NCBI RefSeq assembly: GCF_021117275.1
Contig: NZ_CP088245.1
Span: 2,641,501 to 2,705,500 of the forward strand
Direction of reading: 5' to 3'
DNA from: Metabacillus sp. B2-18
Lineage (GTDB): Bacteria; Bacillota; Bacilli; Bacillales; Bacillaceae
Length of the DNA: 64,000 bases
Part shown: piece by piece, positions 8,461-17,010 of the stretch
Position numbering within the stretch: the stretch's first letter is position 1
Layout of the letters: each line of letters opens with the position of its first letter
The notes under the pieces: model-generated
Told to the model about the DNA's origin: nothing
Database searches by the model: none
The model's input: the letters and a program-made list of their open reading frames with translations, nothing else
Translations under genes and position numbers: made by a program

Positions 8461-8915
8461 TAAATTAAATTCAGCTGGAATTCTTTTTTTTGAGTTTTTA
8501 CATTCTGTAAGCTTTCTTTTAATTTAGAGATTTCTTCTTCTTTTACATATTCGAAAACAGATTTTCCTATTAATTCCTCTTGAGTAAAACCAAAAATTGT
8601 TTGATGAGAAGGAGATATGTACTCAAACTTTCCATTCAAGTTAATTATAGAGATTAAATCTGATACATTCTCAACAATAAGACGATATTTGGCTTCAGAT
8701 TTTAAAGTCGCTTTAACCCCTTTCTGAATCAATTGATAAAAAATTAAACCACTAATCAGTATAAACACACAACCTTTTGTAATATCTATCCATTCTGATC
8801 TAAAGAAAAAGTAATTTTTCATTAGATAGTCAGAAATAACAATCCATATAATACTACTAAAAATATAAATAAGTACTATTCTTGATGCAGTTTTTTGAGC
8901 AACATTTCTCCGCAT
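8460..8915 (-). CDS. N-terminal membrane/PAS part of the frameshifted GGDEF-EAL gene
   Basis: Encodes two membrane helices (about residues 13-32 and 46-64) and most of a PAS domain (YRLIVENVSDLISIINLNG, then FEYISPSHQTIFGF). The frame is lost in an A8 tract at 8484-8491. Adding one A gives a continuous KKRIPAEFNLMHRDG that joins the first PAS domain to the 6670-8460 frame. The intact protein would be about 745 residues: a membrane-anchored sensor regulating c-di-GMP. The lesion is either a real slippage mutation, a reversible phase switch, or a homopolymer sequencing error; the sequence cannot decide. Confidence 0.8.
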   Translation of the reverse strand: MRRNVAQKTASRIVLIYIFSSIIWIVISDYLMKNYFFFRSEWIDITKGCVFILISGLIFYQLIQKGVKATLKSEAKYRLIVENVSDLISIINLNGKFEYISPSHQTIFGFTQEELIGKSVFEYVKEEEISKLKESLQNVKTQKKEFQLNLI

Positions 8916-9245
8916 TCTTTGCTACCAATTCCTTTCATTCAATCATATGTCTCCGAATTATTTTTACTATTATTTGTAACTTTTCATTAAACATACTTGT
9001 TCGGTTTTCCTTGAAAGTTTAGATTTACCATAAAAAATCCATTTTTCATGAAATACACCTCACTTTTAAATTCATAGAAAAATAATAAAAAACCACAAAG
9101 TTTAGAAGATAATTCGCTAGAGAAAACCTCTTAATACTTCGCTTTTTTCATCTGGGTTATATGACCTTATAAATAAAAAGCAGCTGTCCTTTAATTCAAG
9201 AACAGCGCTTTTATTGTGGAAGATTGCACCCACTAGTGAATTCTT
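8916..9245. other. Intergenic region upstream of the c-di-GMP gene
   Basis: No gene seen. It holds the presumed promoter region of the minus-strand gene and one intergenic repeat copy at 9175-9225. Confidence 0.5.
9175..9225 (+). repeat. Intergenic repeat core
   Basis: AAAGCAGCTGTCCTTTAATT, then CAAGAACAGCGCTTTTATTG and TGGAAGATTGCACC. The arms AGCTGT...ACAGCG pair weakly; the right flank is well kept. Confidence 0.65.
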
Positions 9246-9399
9246 TTAATTAAAGGTCTCATTGTAAATCTTTATCCATTTCTTTCGTTTTAAAAATAAA
9301 GTTGTAATTAAGACAGCTTCACCTACAACTAATAAACCGATTCCTAATAGTAATCCTCCAAAGAATAGAAATTCATTTACGCCCCAAGTAAAGGTAAAT
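9246..9399 (-). pseudogene. 54-residue membrane protein gene split by IS21 (3' part)
   Basis: Removing 9400-11843 together with one copy of the 7-base duplication GGTAAAT joins this frame to the ATG at 11861. The result is MKHLFTFTWGVNEFLFFGG, then LLLGIGLLVVGEAVLITTL, then FLKRKKWIKIYNETFN: a complete 54-residue protein with two hydrophobic helices. The ATG lies 4 bases after the stop of the 71-residue membrane protein gene at 11866-12081, so the two were probably co-transcribed. Function unknown. Confidence 0.75.
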
Positions 9400-9434
9400 G
9401 TGACCGTCAAGTAGAATGACACAATTTTTGCTCA

Positions 9435-10199
9435 TTAATTTGAAACACTTTGTTCCCCAAATATGGTAGAACGATGCTTCATACGATAACTATCTTCATT
9501 TAAATGAATAATCTCTACTCGATGCAGAATTCTATCTAGAATAGCTGTTGTTATAGCTTGATCTCCTAATAATTCTCCCCATTCTTTTGGAGCCTTGTTA
9601 GAAGTTAGAATAATGGACGATTGGTTATATAAATCGTTTATTAAATGGAAAAACATATTTGCTTCTTGTTGATCCATTGCCATGAACATCAAGTCATCTA
9701 TGATAACTAAATCTGCTTCTCTAATTCTCTTCATTCTTGCTTTAGATTTGCGCGTGAATTCTTCCGTTTTCAGATTATGAACTAGGTCTCCCATTGAAGT
9801 AAAAATAGCTTTGTATCCTTGGTTTATTGCCTCTATACCTAGCCCGACCGCCAGGTGCGTTTTGCCTACACCAGGCGGTCCTAGTAATATTAAATTGTAT
9901 AACTGTTCAACCCAAGTTAAGTCTCTTAATCTATTTAATTGTTTATTACTTAAAGACTTCTGTTCTTTCAAATTGAATTCCTCGAGTGTTTTACTAAAAG
10001 GAAAGGTAGCCCACTTTAAGCGATTATTTAATTGCTTTTCCTCTCTTCGAGCTTGCTCATAGGTTGTTACATCTAATAAAAATTGAGTGAATGATTGGTC
10101 CTTTTGCTCAGCTTCTCTGATCAAATGGGGTAGGTGTTTGGCAGTTTCAACGAGTCTTAATGCTTTCATTATGTCTTGTATTTGTTGAAGTTGACTCAT
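9435..10199 (-). CDS. istB: IS21-family helper ATPase IstB
   Basis: A 254-residue AAA+ protein. Walker A is LLGPPGVGKTHLA, Walker B is LVIIDDLMFMA, and sensor-1 is IILTSNKAP. Known: IstB binds and bends target DNA and activates the IstA transposase. It starts 1 base after the istA stop, so it is translationally coupled. Full length, no lesions. Confidence 0.93.
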   Translation of the reverse strand: MSQLQQIQDIMKALRLVETAKHLPHLIREAEQKDQSFTQFLLDVTTYEQARREEKQLNNRLKWATFPFSKTLEEFNLKEQKSLSNKQLNRLRDLTWVEQLYNLILLGPPGVGKTHLAVGLGIEAINQGYKAIFTSMGDLVHNLKTEEFTRKSKARMKRIREADLVIIDDLMFMAMDQQEANMFFHLINDLYNQSSIILTSNKAPKEWGELLGDQAITTAILDRILHRVEIIHLNEDSYRMKHRSTIFGEQSVSN

Positions 10200-10200
10200 C

Positions 10201-11763
10201 TTATTTTACCTCCATTAACACCGTGTAAGAATCTACTTTTCTTTTGTGTGCATCTGTTTCTAAAACCCATTCAGACAGCTTGTTCAAAGGTTTGATTTCT
10301 ATTTTGTTTTCTATAACTGTTTCATTTATCTGGCGTTGACGTTTCACATATGCAACGATATCGCTAAAATCTGTTGCACTAAATAGTTTCCTTTTTACGC
10401 ACTCTGCTAACGCCTTGGTTAGTACTTCGCTATTGCTTTCTTTTGCTTCACGCAAGATAATTTGCAGTTGGTCTTTAATGTAACGAGGATTTTTCTCTCT
10501 AACCTTCTCTAAATATTGATAGGCTCGTTCTTTATCTTCAAATTCCTCGGCCACTGTGCTAATATATGCTTCGACTCCTTTTGTACGGTCTCTACTATGT
10601 TTTCTATCTTTTACTAATTGGCCTTTGCCATTTGGAATCATATGTTTTGCAATGATTTCGCCAGTATCAGGGATATAAATAATCAGTTCTTTATTCTCCG
10701 TTTCCTTGATACATACTTTATCCAATTTGTTGTATGTGCCAAGTGGAAGAGAGTACCGATTTGAACCGAAACGAATTGTATTGTCCTTATGGACACACCT
10801 TGCTATACTTGTATCATAGTTATTTTGAATATCTATTTTTTTGGAGACCGGCTTTAAGTGTTGCTTTTCGAGGAGAAACACTTCAAACGGTCTTTTTTTT
10901 GTTGTGTTGTGTACCTTAAAGTTCCCAGTTCTGTTTAGCCATTCCCAACCTTGTTCGTTCCAGGAATCAATGTTATGGAATACTCTATGTTTGGCAAAGT
11001 TTTGTTTTATGAATCCTACAACATTTTCTATTCTTCCTTTACTTTCTGGGTCAGCTTTGCGACAAACACGAAGGTTCAAACCCCTAGATTCCCTATAATT
11101 TTGAAACTCTTTTGTTAAAATTAAATCTCCACCATTTTCACTAACTACAATTAAACTATCTTGATCATACACAATCTCATTGGTCATTCCACCGTACCAC
11201 TTGAATGCATTCTCATGCGCTCTAATTACATCCTGTGTTGTAAAAGGTCTATCCAACCACTCTTTATATTTTTGTCTAGAGTGGGAGAGGACAAAGGCTA
11301 TAAAGGTTAGCTTAATCTCCTTATTATCAGCTGTCTGTTGCCTTGTATGTCCGAAGTCTACCTGCATTTGTTCGCCCATCGGGGGATCGGGGATTGCCTC
11401 ATACATTCGAGGAGACGTTTCTTTTTTTATCTGGTATTCTTCTCTAAGATCCTTTACATAACTTCTAACTGTACTCTCCCCAATATTTATATCTTCATAT
11501 TTCTCCAGAAGCCAATCATACACTTGTGCAGCTGACATATCCGGATGCATCCTCAACCAAGATAGTATCAGCTCTTTATTGGGATCTAGTATTCTCTTTT
11601 TATTCTTAAGAGATTCTACCCAATCAGCCATCTCCGAAGGTGATTTCTTCAAATGTCTGTAAACTGTTGACCTTGAAATCCCTAACTTTTCAGCTATTTT
11701 AGTTTGACTAAATCCTTGTTTTAATAATTGTCTTATTTCCATGTACATTTCCCACTTATCCAC
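10201..11763 (-). CDS. istA: IS21-family transposase IstA
   Basis: A 520-residue transposase. N-terminal HTH (GFSQTKIAEKLGISRSTVYR), a second HTH region, then an rve core (MQVDFGH, VYDQDSLIVV, ESKGRIENVVGFIK as the D, D, E motifs) and a C-terminal beta-barrel DNA-binding part (RFGSNRYSLP). It catalyses strand transfer with IstB. Full length. Confidence 0.93.
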   Translation of the reverse strand: MDKWEMYMEIRQLLKQGFSQTKIAEKLGISRSTVYRHLKKSPSEMADWVESLKNKKRILDPNKELILSWLRMHPDMSAAQVYDWLLEKYEDINIGESTVRSYVKDLREEYQIKKETSPRMYEAIPDPPMGEQMQVDFGHTRQQTADNKEIKLTFIAFVLSHSRQKYKEWLDRPFTTQDVIRAHENAFKWYGGMTNEIVYDQDSLIVVSENGGDLILTKEFQNYRESRGLNLRVCRKADPESKGRIENVVGFIKQNFAKHRVFHNIDSWNEQGWEWLNRTGNFKVHNTTKKRPFEVFLLEKQHLKPVSKKIDIQNNYDTSIARCVHKDNTIRFGSNRYSLPLGTYNKLDKVCIKETENKELIIYIPDTGEIIAKHMIPNGKGQLVKDRKHSRDRTKGVEAYISTVAEEFEDKERAYQYLEKVREKNPRYIKDQLQIILREAKESNSEVLTKALAECVKRKLFSATDFSDIVAYVKRQRQINETVIENKIEIKPLNKLSEWVLETDAHKRKVDSYTVLMEVK

Positions 11764-11865
11764 CTTTTCTGACCCCCACTGTAAGTAATGAAACTATTAT
11801 TCATTTTACAGGGGAGGAGTAATATTCATTGCTGGTATATTTGGGTAAATAAGTGTTTCATCAAA

Positions 11866-12081
11866 TCAAGCAAAACTTGTATACTTTATTCTAGCAGTCA
11901 CAGTAAACCATCCCATTATTGCAAGTACACCTAATGCCAGGTTGATTGTTCCTGAAATTAAGGCCTGCGGTATAAACAATCCCGTTTTCCTAATCATAAA
12001 CGATCCATATTTAAAACTTACAAAAGTCGCTACTATCATAAAAATAATATATAGAGTCATCACAATATCTATCTTACTCAT
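11866..12081 (-). CDS. Small two-helix membrane protein
   Basis: A 71-residue protein with two strong membrane helices (about residues 7-22 and 42-60) and a basic segment between them. AAAGGGGTGGG precedes the ATG. It lies just upstream of the IS21-interrupted 54-residue gene and its promoter side is only about 15 bases from the IS6-like element at 12105, so its expression may now be driven from, or silenced by, that element. No family recognised. Confidence 0.6.
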   Translation of the reverse strand: MSKIDIVMTLYIIFMIVATFVSFKYGSFMIRKTGLFIPQALISGTINLALGVLAIMGWFTVTARIKYTSFA

Positions 12082-12245
12082 AATCCCACCCCTTTATATA
12101 AAGTCGTATTGTCAAAACTTCTATAAGAAATAGGTTATAAAATATCTCCATAGAGGGCTTTATAGGCAAAAAAATTGCCACCCCCTAAATTCTTTGGATA
12201 ATTGAGGTTACCACACACCCAACAACCAAGAATGGAAGTGACAAT

Positions 12246-13685
12246 TTGTACCCTCAAATTATAACCTATTTATTAACTTTTATAAACTATCAAGAACAAC
12301 TCATTCGAACATTGCTTACTTTATTGATTGGTAAAAGCATGTTCGATAAACCTACTGAACAGCCCGTAAATAAACCTTATCGAAAACTTCAAGTGGATGA
12401 CCTTCCGGTCATTGAAGTTCTAGAACAGCTTGATTATCGAGTTCTTCTTAGTGAATATCTAGAGAAGAACGGGAAAGCTCTCAAACCTGTTCAAAGGCGT
12501 AAGAATGCAAAAGTTTCCGTACCTAAAGCCATGAACTGTCCAAAGTGTGGTGCTCCATCGGATTATCTTTATGCCAACAATGGAGATAAAGGTCAGTATC
12601 AATGCAAGGTGTGTACAGAACTTTTCAGTGAAAAGAACCGTTACTCTAAGGAGGCCATCCTGAAGTGTCCTCATTGTTCCAAGACTCTCGAGAAAATAAA
12701 AGAAAGAAAAGATTTTCACGTGTTTAAGTGCAAGAACAATGACTGTTCTTATTATCAAAAGAAGCTCAATGGGATGACTTCAAAAGAAAAGAAAAGGTTC
12801 AAAAAGGACCCTCAAGCATTTAAATTGAGATACATTTTCCGTCAGTTTTATATCGATTTCCAGCCGTTATCTAAGGAATCACCAGAACTGCCGGCCGTGG
12901 ACTTATCAAAGATTTATGCATCCCCACATACATTAGGATTGATCCTAACCTATCATGTAAACTATGGCCTTTCGGCCCGTAAAACAGCTGCGATTATGCA
13001 GGACGTACACGGAGTGATGATTTCACATCAGACTGTATTGAACTACGAAAATAGCGTAGCTTTATTACTTAAACCTTATGTGGATCACTATCCCTATGAA
13101 CTTTCAGACCAATTCTGCGGTGATGAAACGTATATCAGAGTAAACGGTCGATGGCATTATTTATTTTTCTTTTTTGACGCCGTGAAAAAGATTATTCTTT
13201 CGTATCCGGTGTCGCCTAATCGAGACACAGCAACAGCCATTCGAGCAATTGATGAGGTCTTAATCAAGATGAAAGAGATTCCAGAAAATCTGACCTTTGT
13301 GGTAGACGGGAATCCAATCTATCTTTTAGCCCAACATTTCTTCGCTCAACATGAGATTTTATTCGATGTGAAGCAGGTCATTGGATTAACCAATGAGGAC
13401 CCTGTTTCAACCGAATATAGACCAATGAAACAAATAATTGAGAGACTTAACCGCACCTTTAAGGGCAATTATCGCTCCACTCATGGATTCGGCTCTGAAC
13501 ATGGTTCCATTTCATACGTCACCTTATTTACGGCCTACTTTAACTTTTTGCGTCCGCATGCCGCCTTAGAAGGAAAAGTGCCCGTAGTGAATCCAGAACT
13601 CAAGGGGCTTCCAACAATGCCAGCACGTTGGACAAAGCTCATTGGATTAGCACAACAATGGATAGTAGAACAAAGACAAGCCTAA
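12246..13685 (+). CDS. Zinc-ribbon DDE transposase (IS6/IS240-like core)
   Basis: A 479-residue transposase. The N-terminal third carries several CxxC pairs (CPKCGAP, CKVC, CPHC, CKNNDC), so two zinc ribbons. The DDE core has GDETYIRVNGRWHYL (D), FVVDGNP (D) and IERLNRTFK (E), closest to the IS240/IS6 type. Much longer than classical IS6 transposases (about 230 residues) because of the zinc-binding extension. The start is TTG, with GGAAG about 8 bases upstream. The family assignment is supported by the 8-bp duplication. Confidence 0.85.
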   Translation: MYPQIITYLLTFINYQEQLIRTLLTLLIGKSMFDKPTEQPVNKPYRKLQVDDLPVIEVLEQLDYRVLLSEYLEKNGKALKPVQRRKNAKVSVPKAMNCPKCGAPSDYLYANNGDKGQYQCKVCTELFSEKNRYSKEAILKCPHCSKTLEKIKERKDFHVFKCKNNDCSYYQKKLNGMTSKEKKRFKKDPQAFKLRYIFRQFYIDFQPLSKESPELPAVDLSKIYASPHTLGLILTYHVNYGLSARKTAAIMQDVHGVMISHQTVLNYENSVALLLKPYVDHYPYELSDQFCGDETYIRVNGRWHYLFFFFDAVKKIILSYPVSPNRDTATAIRAIDEVLIKMKEIPENLTFVVDGNPIYLLAQHFFAQHEILFDVKQVIGLTNEDPVSTEYRPMKQIIERLNRTFKGNYRSTHGFGSEHGSISYVTLFTAYFNFLRPHAALEGKVPVVNPELKGLPTMPARWTKLIGLAQQWIVEQRQA

Positions 13686-13735
13686 CTTTTTGTTTAGCTG
13701 AGCCCTTAAGCTAATTCAGCAATCGGCGGAGCGAA

Positions 13736-13861
13736 CTCTTGACAAACCGAACTTGCCAATGGTTTAAAATGGAAACAACCAAGGGCTTATTTGGTATGCC
13801 TTCTTTTGTTCCCTTCGCCCTTGTTAAACAATCCACAAACCATTGGCGTGTTTGTCAAGAG
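13736..13861. repeat. Nested long palindrome in the IS6-like right end
   Basis: Arms CTCTTGACAAAC...GCCAATGGTTT (13736-13765) and AAACCATTGGCGTGTTTG, then TCAAGAG (13837-13861) are inverted copies, with a second inner pair (CCAAGGGC and GCCCTTG). The whole 126 bp can fold into one interrupted hairpin between the transposase stop and the terminal repeat. Confidence 0.75.
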
Positions 13862-13949
13862 AGATTGCGGCGCATCTCCATCCAGTAAATAGGAGAGAAG
13901 CTAACCCTTTAGGTAGTTTTCATAAATCTTTTGACACTACCTATAAAGT

Positions 13950-14135
13950 TTAAAATATATATCCATAATCCCTATTAAAGATTACTACGGGGCAACTTAA
14001 ATAAAATACATAAATATAGCTCAATCCATCCACTATCAAAGCCCTCATATAAATACAAACCTTCACATACTTATAATCAATAAGTAAACCTTCAAACATA
14101 TCAACTTTAGCTTTTGGATTACCTTTAACAACCAT
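13950..14135 (-). CDS. Doubtful 61-residue protein
   Basis: The frame contains VVKGNPKAKVDMFEGLLIDY and a hydrophobic C-terminal half. The reading frame is open for several codons before the ATG, and the region upstream is intergenic-repeat sequence. It may be the 3' end of a decayed gene. No family recognised. Confidence 0.25.
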   Translation of the reverse strand: MVVKGNPKAKVDMFEGLLIDYKYVKVCIYMRALIVDGLSYIYVFYLSCPVVIFNRDYGYIF

Positions 14136-14156
14136 ATCAAGTTTAACCCTAACAAT

Positions 14157-14250
14157 CTCATTTTCATTTTAATTGCTCTTCTCAATCTTTCCTTAGACTG
14201 AAATAAACACTTTCCTTGTCTCTGAAAGGCACTTCTTTAATTGAAGATCG
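14157..14250 (+). repeat. Intergenic repeat
   Basis: Middle block TTTCATTTTAATTGCTCTTC followed by CTTAGACTGAAATAAAC, then the core ACTTTCCTTGTCTCTGAAAG, GCACTTC and TTGAAGATCG. Same order as the other copies. Confidence 0.65.
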
Positions 14251-14293
14251 TTCTGGTACATCCATTTTCCAGAAAAGCCCCAATTAATAACAT

Positions 14294-14809
14294 CTATAAT
14301 ATGAGTGTTGATATATAAAGTGCCATAAATGCAAGAGGTACTTGTATAATAAAACCTAACACTAAATAGTTTAAAAGTCTCTTTTTAGTTATTACTCTTT
14401 CAGTTATAAGAAATTTAGCAGTAAAAAATGAATAAGGATACAATATAATAAATGATGTAACTATGCCTGGAACATAATCTTTAAAGAAAATGAATTGCAA
14501 GAGATGACCGATTCCATTTGCCAAAAGAATTCCAGGTACTAAAAATGCGAGGAAACTAGTTGGTTTCATGCCAATAAACCTTTTACCAATAAATGCTCTA
14601 AAACAACCTATTGAAGCTAAAATCCATAGTAAAGTAAAAGCAAATGAAAACTCTAAAGCTGTTACGTTAAATGGTATAATATTTGAATTTTCTTCAAGAA
14701 ACTTCTCAACTGTTATGATTTCTTCAATATCATGAATTAAATATAACGGAGGAAAAAGTAATAAAATCCTTTTAAACTTTGATTCATCATATTCTTTAAC
14801 TGTTTCCAT
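14294..14809 (-). CDS. HXXEE-domain membrane protein
   Basis: A 171-residue, multi-helix membrane protein. The family signature is the HxxEE in LYLIHDIEEIITVEKFL near residue 28, followed by about five hydrophobic segments. The HXXEE family is conserved but functionally uncharacterised; the acidic motif could bind metal. AAGGGGG precedes the ATG. A second, shorter member is at 53045-53467. Confidence 0.8.
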   Translation of the reverse strand: METVKEYDESKFKRILLLFPPLYLIHDIEEIITVEKFLEENSNIIPFNVTALEFSFAFTLLWILASIGCFRAFIGKRFIGMKPTSFLAFLVPGILLANGIGHLLQFIFFKDYVPGIVTSFIILYPYSFFTAKFLITERVITKKRLLNYLVLGFIIQVPLAFMALYISTLIL

Positions 14810-14983
14810 GCTTTCCCCCTTTTGAAGAACCCTTCTAATTTACTTTTTATTCCACTAAACTGCCCCTTTAACTTAATAACAATTATTTCAAATTTCAAAC
14901 ATTTCCACAATACATTACTCCAGAATATGGCCTTCAAGCTTAGGCTATAGAATAAGATTTCTCAAATCCCTGATATTAATGAG

Positions 14984-15013
14984 AAAGAGCACAGTAATTT
15001 GTGCTCTTTTTCA
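14984..15013 (+). terminator. Orphan terminator-like hairpin
   Basis: AAAGAGCACA and TGTGCTCTTTTT pair around a 6-base loop and end in a T-run on the + strand. No + strand gene ends here, so it may be a remnant. Confidence 0.5.
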
Positions 15014-15084
15014 TTAAGGTTTTTAATGTCTTCCTTTTTCAACCAGATACTCTTTCAATATTTCCGTATCACCAAAACATCTCA

Positions 15085-15185
15085 TCAGCACATCTTTTTA
15101 ATAACACTAAATGTTGCAGCTACTAAAGTTATTAATAAAAATAAATAGTATACTGCCCAAAACCATGAAGGCTTCTATAGACCAT
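15085..15185 (-). pseudogene. Remnant of a small membrane protein
   Basis: One frame reads KPSWFWAVYYLFLLITLVAA, then TFSVIKKMC and stop: a clear membrane helix with a basic tail. It is interrupted upstream by a TAG and a frame change from a start-like MKAW segment. Probably a decayed gene of about 40-50 codons. Confidence 0.35.
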
Positions 15186-15333
15186 GCTTTCATTGAATTC
15201 TTTTTCCTAATTTTAACATATCATTGCTAATGTTGGTCTTATTGTTTTATTTATTTTCAGCAATGATTCTCTTACAAATCTTTGTGATAATATAATTAAA
15301 CAAATGTATATTTTAAAAGGATGTGTAAGAGCA

Positions 15334-15687
15334 ATGGTTGTACCAATTTTTCGTATTTTTGACTTAGAAAAAGCAAAGGAATTTTATATTAATTTTTTAG
15401 GCTTTAAACTTGATTGGACACATCAATATGAAGAAGACATGCCTATCTATTGCCAAGTATCTTTAAACAATATAGTTTTACATCTTTCCGAGCATCATGG
15501 AGACTCATCTCCAGGTAGTACTATAAGAATTAAAATAACCAATATAAAAAAATATCACTCTAAATTACAAGAAATGAAGTATCATTATTCAAACCCTTGT
15601 TTAGAGAAATCACCCTGGAATACGGTTGAATTAACAGTTATTGATCCTTTTTTTAACAGAATTACTTTTTATGAGGAAATTCTGTGA
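15334..15687 (+). CDS. VOC-family (glyoxalase/bleomycin-resistance fold) protein
   Basis: A 117-residue single-domain protein. It has the N-terminal pattern PIFRIFDLEKAKEFYINFLG, then LDW, and the C-terminal IDPFFNRITFYE, typical of glyoxalase-superfamily proteins that bind or modify small molecules using a metal or an aromatic pocket. Its length is right for a dimeric antibiotic-sequestering or related protein. I chose the ATG at 15334 because homologues usually start at MxxPIFRI; an in-frame ATG 30 bases upstream is possible. Substrate unknown. Confidence 0.75.
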   Translation: MVVPIFRIFDLEKAKEFYINFLGFKLDWTHQYEEDMPIYCQVSLNNIVLHLSEHHGDSSPGSTIRIKITNIKKYHSKLQEMKYHYSNPCLEKSPWNTVELTVIDPFFNRITFYEEIL

Positions 15688-15908
15688 TCAAAGCCCTTTT
15701 TCGGACCTTTTACTTCACTACATACGTTAATACCAAAACAAAAACGCCTCTCTTTATTAGGCTCTGTTAAAGTTTAATGTTGATATTACTTATAAAAACG
15801 GAACTCCTAAATTTGTGGAAGTTCCGTTACTATAATATTTGCTTGTTAAACTAACGCACCCGTTCGTAGAACGTATCTGCTTTCAACTCGTCTGTTCTAA
15901 CCCAACGT

Positions 15909-16240
15909 TCATTGAAGTATCTTTATTTTTGTTCCACTTCCTTCTTGCAGTGATTCTCTATTTTCTGCATCCAAAATTACATATTTATATTTAAGTGTTT
16001 TTTTACTATCCCATATTGAACAATATCTTTTGAAATTTCCTGTTGTTTTTGCCAATATCAGTTGAACTTCTATTTCATCTTCAACCATTTTAATTTTCTC
16101 TAAAATTTTTTCAGCATCTTTCTCTCTTTTAATATTTTTACTTGTTTTCCATTAAATTTGATAAGAACAGTATTATTTTTGGTAACTTGGTAGCTAAATG
16201 GAAGTTCGTTTAATCGATTTCTTTTATCGATATTGTCCAC
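15909..16240 (-). pseudogene. Frameshifted conserved small protein
   Basis: From a GTG at 16240 (GGGGGG 6 bases upstream) the frame reads NELPFSYQVTKNNTVLIKF, then NGKQVKILKERK. After a one-base shift near 16120 it continues as DAEKILEKIK, EVQLILAKTTGNFKR and a 40-residue tail. This pattern (LPF.Y.V...TV...GKQVKIL then Q.I.AK.TGNFKR) matches a small conserved Bacillus protein of unknown function that I know from other genomes. Here it is broken. Confidence 0.6.
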
Positions 16241-16448
16241 TTATAACCCCCCAATCAGGATTTCTATCTATATTTTATTTAATTCTATTTCCCTCCCGAA
16301 AACCCCTGCTTTAACTCAACAATCCGGCTTCGATTGTAGAAGATAAATATTCTATAGAATAGTATCCTTGTACTGTGAAATAGACATTTATAATTTCACA
16401 TAAAAGTTTAGATTTTTGCCAACCTATACTCATGGAGGTAAAATACTT

Positions 16449-16605
16449 ATGAAAAATAAATTAGATAAAACAATTGAATTATCAGCATGGATCATAACGT
16501 CGATATTATTAATTAAATATGTTCCTAAAAACAGAATACGGGAAGCCCATATATCCTTTTTGTTTAAACAAGTCATTACATGGCTTTTCGGTTTACTTGT
16601 AGTTG
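16449..16605 (+). pseudogene. CBO0543-family gene, 5' part, split by the four-gene transposon
   Basis: Starts MKNKLDKTIELSAWIITSIL at 16449 (GGAGG 10 bases upstream). The transposon at 16606 adds two residues and a stop. Removing 16606-19845 plus one copy of the 7-base duplication GTAGTTG gives ...ITWLFGLLVVEKNLISYP..., a seamless CBO0543-family protein of about 165 residues that ends at 20190. The insertion is therefore recent on the scale of sequence decay. Confidence 0.85.
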
Positions 16606-16749
16606 TGTAAACGAGCACATTAGTTCAGCACTCCGTTTTCAAATTACTTCGGGAGTTTATCTGAAATAATGTGCTTATTTTTTCACTTTAATCCTGAGTT
16701 TGAAAAAATTTGATCAAATAACTTCAGTTCTTAAACAAAAAAGAAGACC

Positions 16750-17010
16750 CTAAATCGGGTCTGAAACCTTTATAAAGTTCTCTAGTTCAACTCTAACTTT
16801 ATAGACTTCATTTATATGCAACACAAGTTTGACCTCATCCACTAACGTAATAAACCAATCTAAGTCTTTCTCAAGAAAGGCTTGAAAATATTGATTTCTT
16901 ATCAATAGTTCAAAAGAATATCCTTGTTGTATCCAGTAGTCACAGTGACCCACCCACAATTTCCACTCTTTTTCTTCTCGATCGAATATAATAATACCTT
17001 CTGTTTTCAT
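16750..17010 (-). CDS. DUF5348-like accessory protein of the transposon
   Basis: An 86-residue acidic protein beginning MKTEGIIIFDREEKEWKLWV, with GYSFELLIRNQYFQAFLEKD and a C-terminal ...YKVRVELENF. The layout (IIFDRE.E.W..W.G, then F.L.I...Y) is that of DUF5348, small proteins found with mobile elements; no biochemical role is established. Its ATG overlaps the ATPase stop by 4 bases (ATGA), so it is translationally coupled. It is the last gene of the transposon operon. Confidence 0.65.
   Translation of the reverse strand: MKTEGIIIFDREEKEWKLWVGHCDYWIQQGYSFELLIRNQYFQAFLEKDLDWFITLVDEVKLVLHINEVYKVRVELENFIKVSDPI

Larger units (their letters stand above)
9400..11843 (-). mobile_element. IS21-family element with 7-bp target duplication
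   Basis: A 2444-bp element carrying istA and istB. The flanks GGTAAAT at 9393-9399 and 11844-11850 form a 7-bp duplication, and excision restores an open reading frame. The upstream end holds related subterminal motifs (GCAATGAATATTACT and AAAATGAATAATAGTTTC) of the kind IS21 elements repeat near their ends; perfect terminal repeats are not obvious. Confidence 0.8.
12105..13941 (+). mobile_element. IS6-like element with 8-bp target duplication
   Basis: A 1837-bp element. The direct repeats TATAAAGT at 12097-12104 and 13942-13949 form an 8-bp duplication, the size known for the IS6 family. Terminal inverted repeats: CGTATTGTCAAAA at the left and GGTAGTGTCAAAA read inward from the right (11 of 13 match). 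It carries one transposase gene and a long palindrome near its right end. Confidence 0.8.

Noticed and set aside
14737..14937. 66-residue open frame on the minus strand
   Set aside because: Overlaps the start of the HXXEE gene in another frame, no ribosome binding site, no family features.
16430..16618. 62-residue open frame on the minus strand
   Set aside because: It is the antisense shadow of the CBO0543 gene 5' part, which has a good ribosome binding site and reconstructs a known family.
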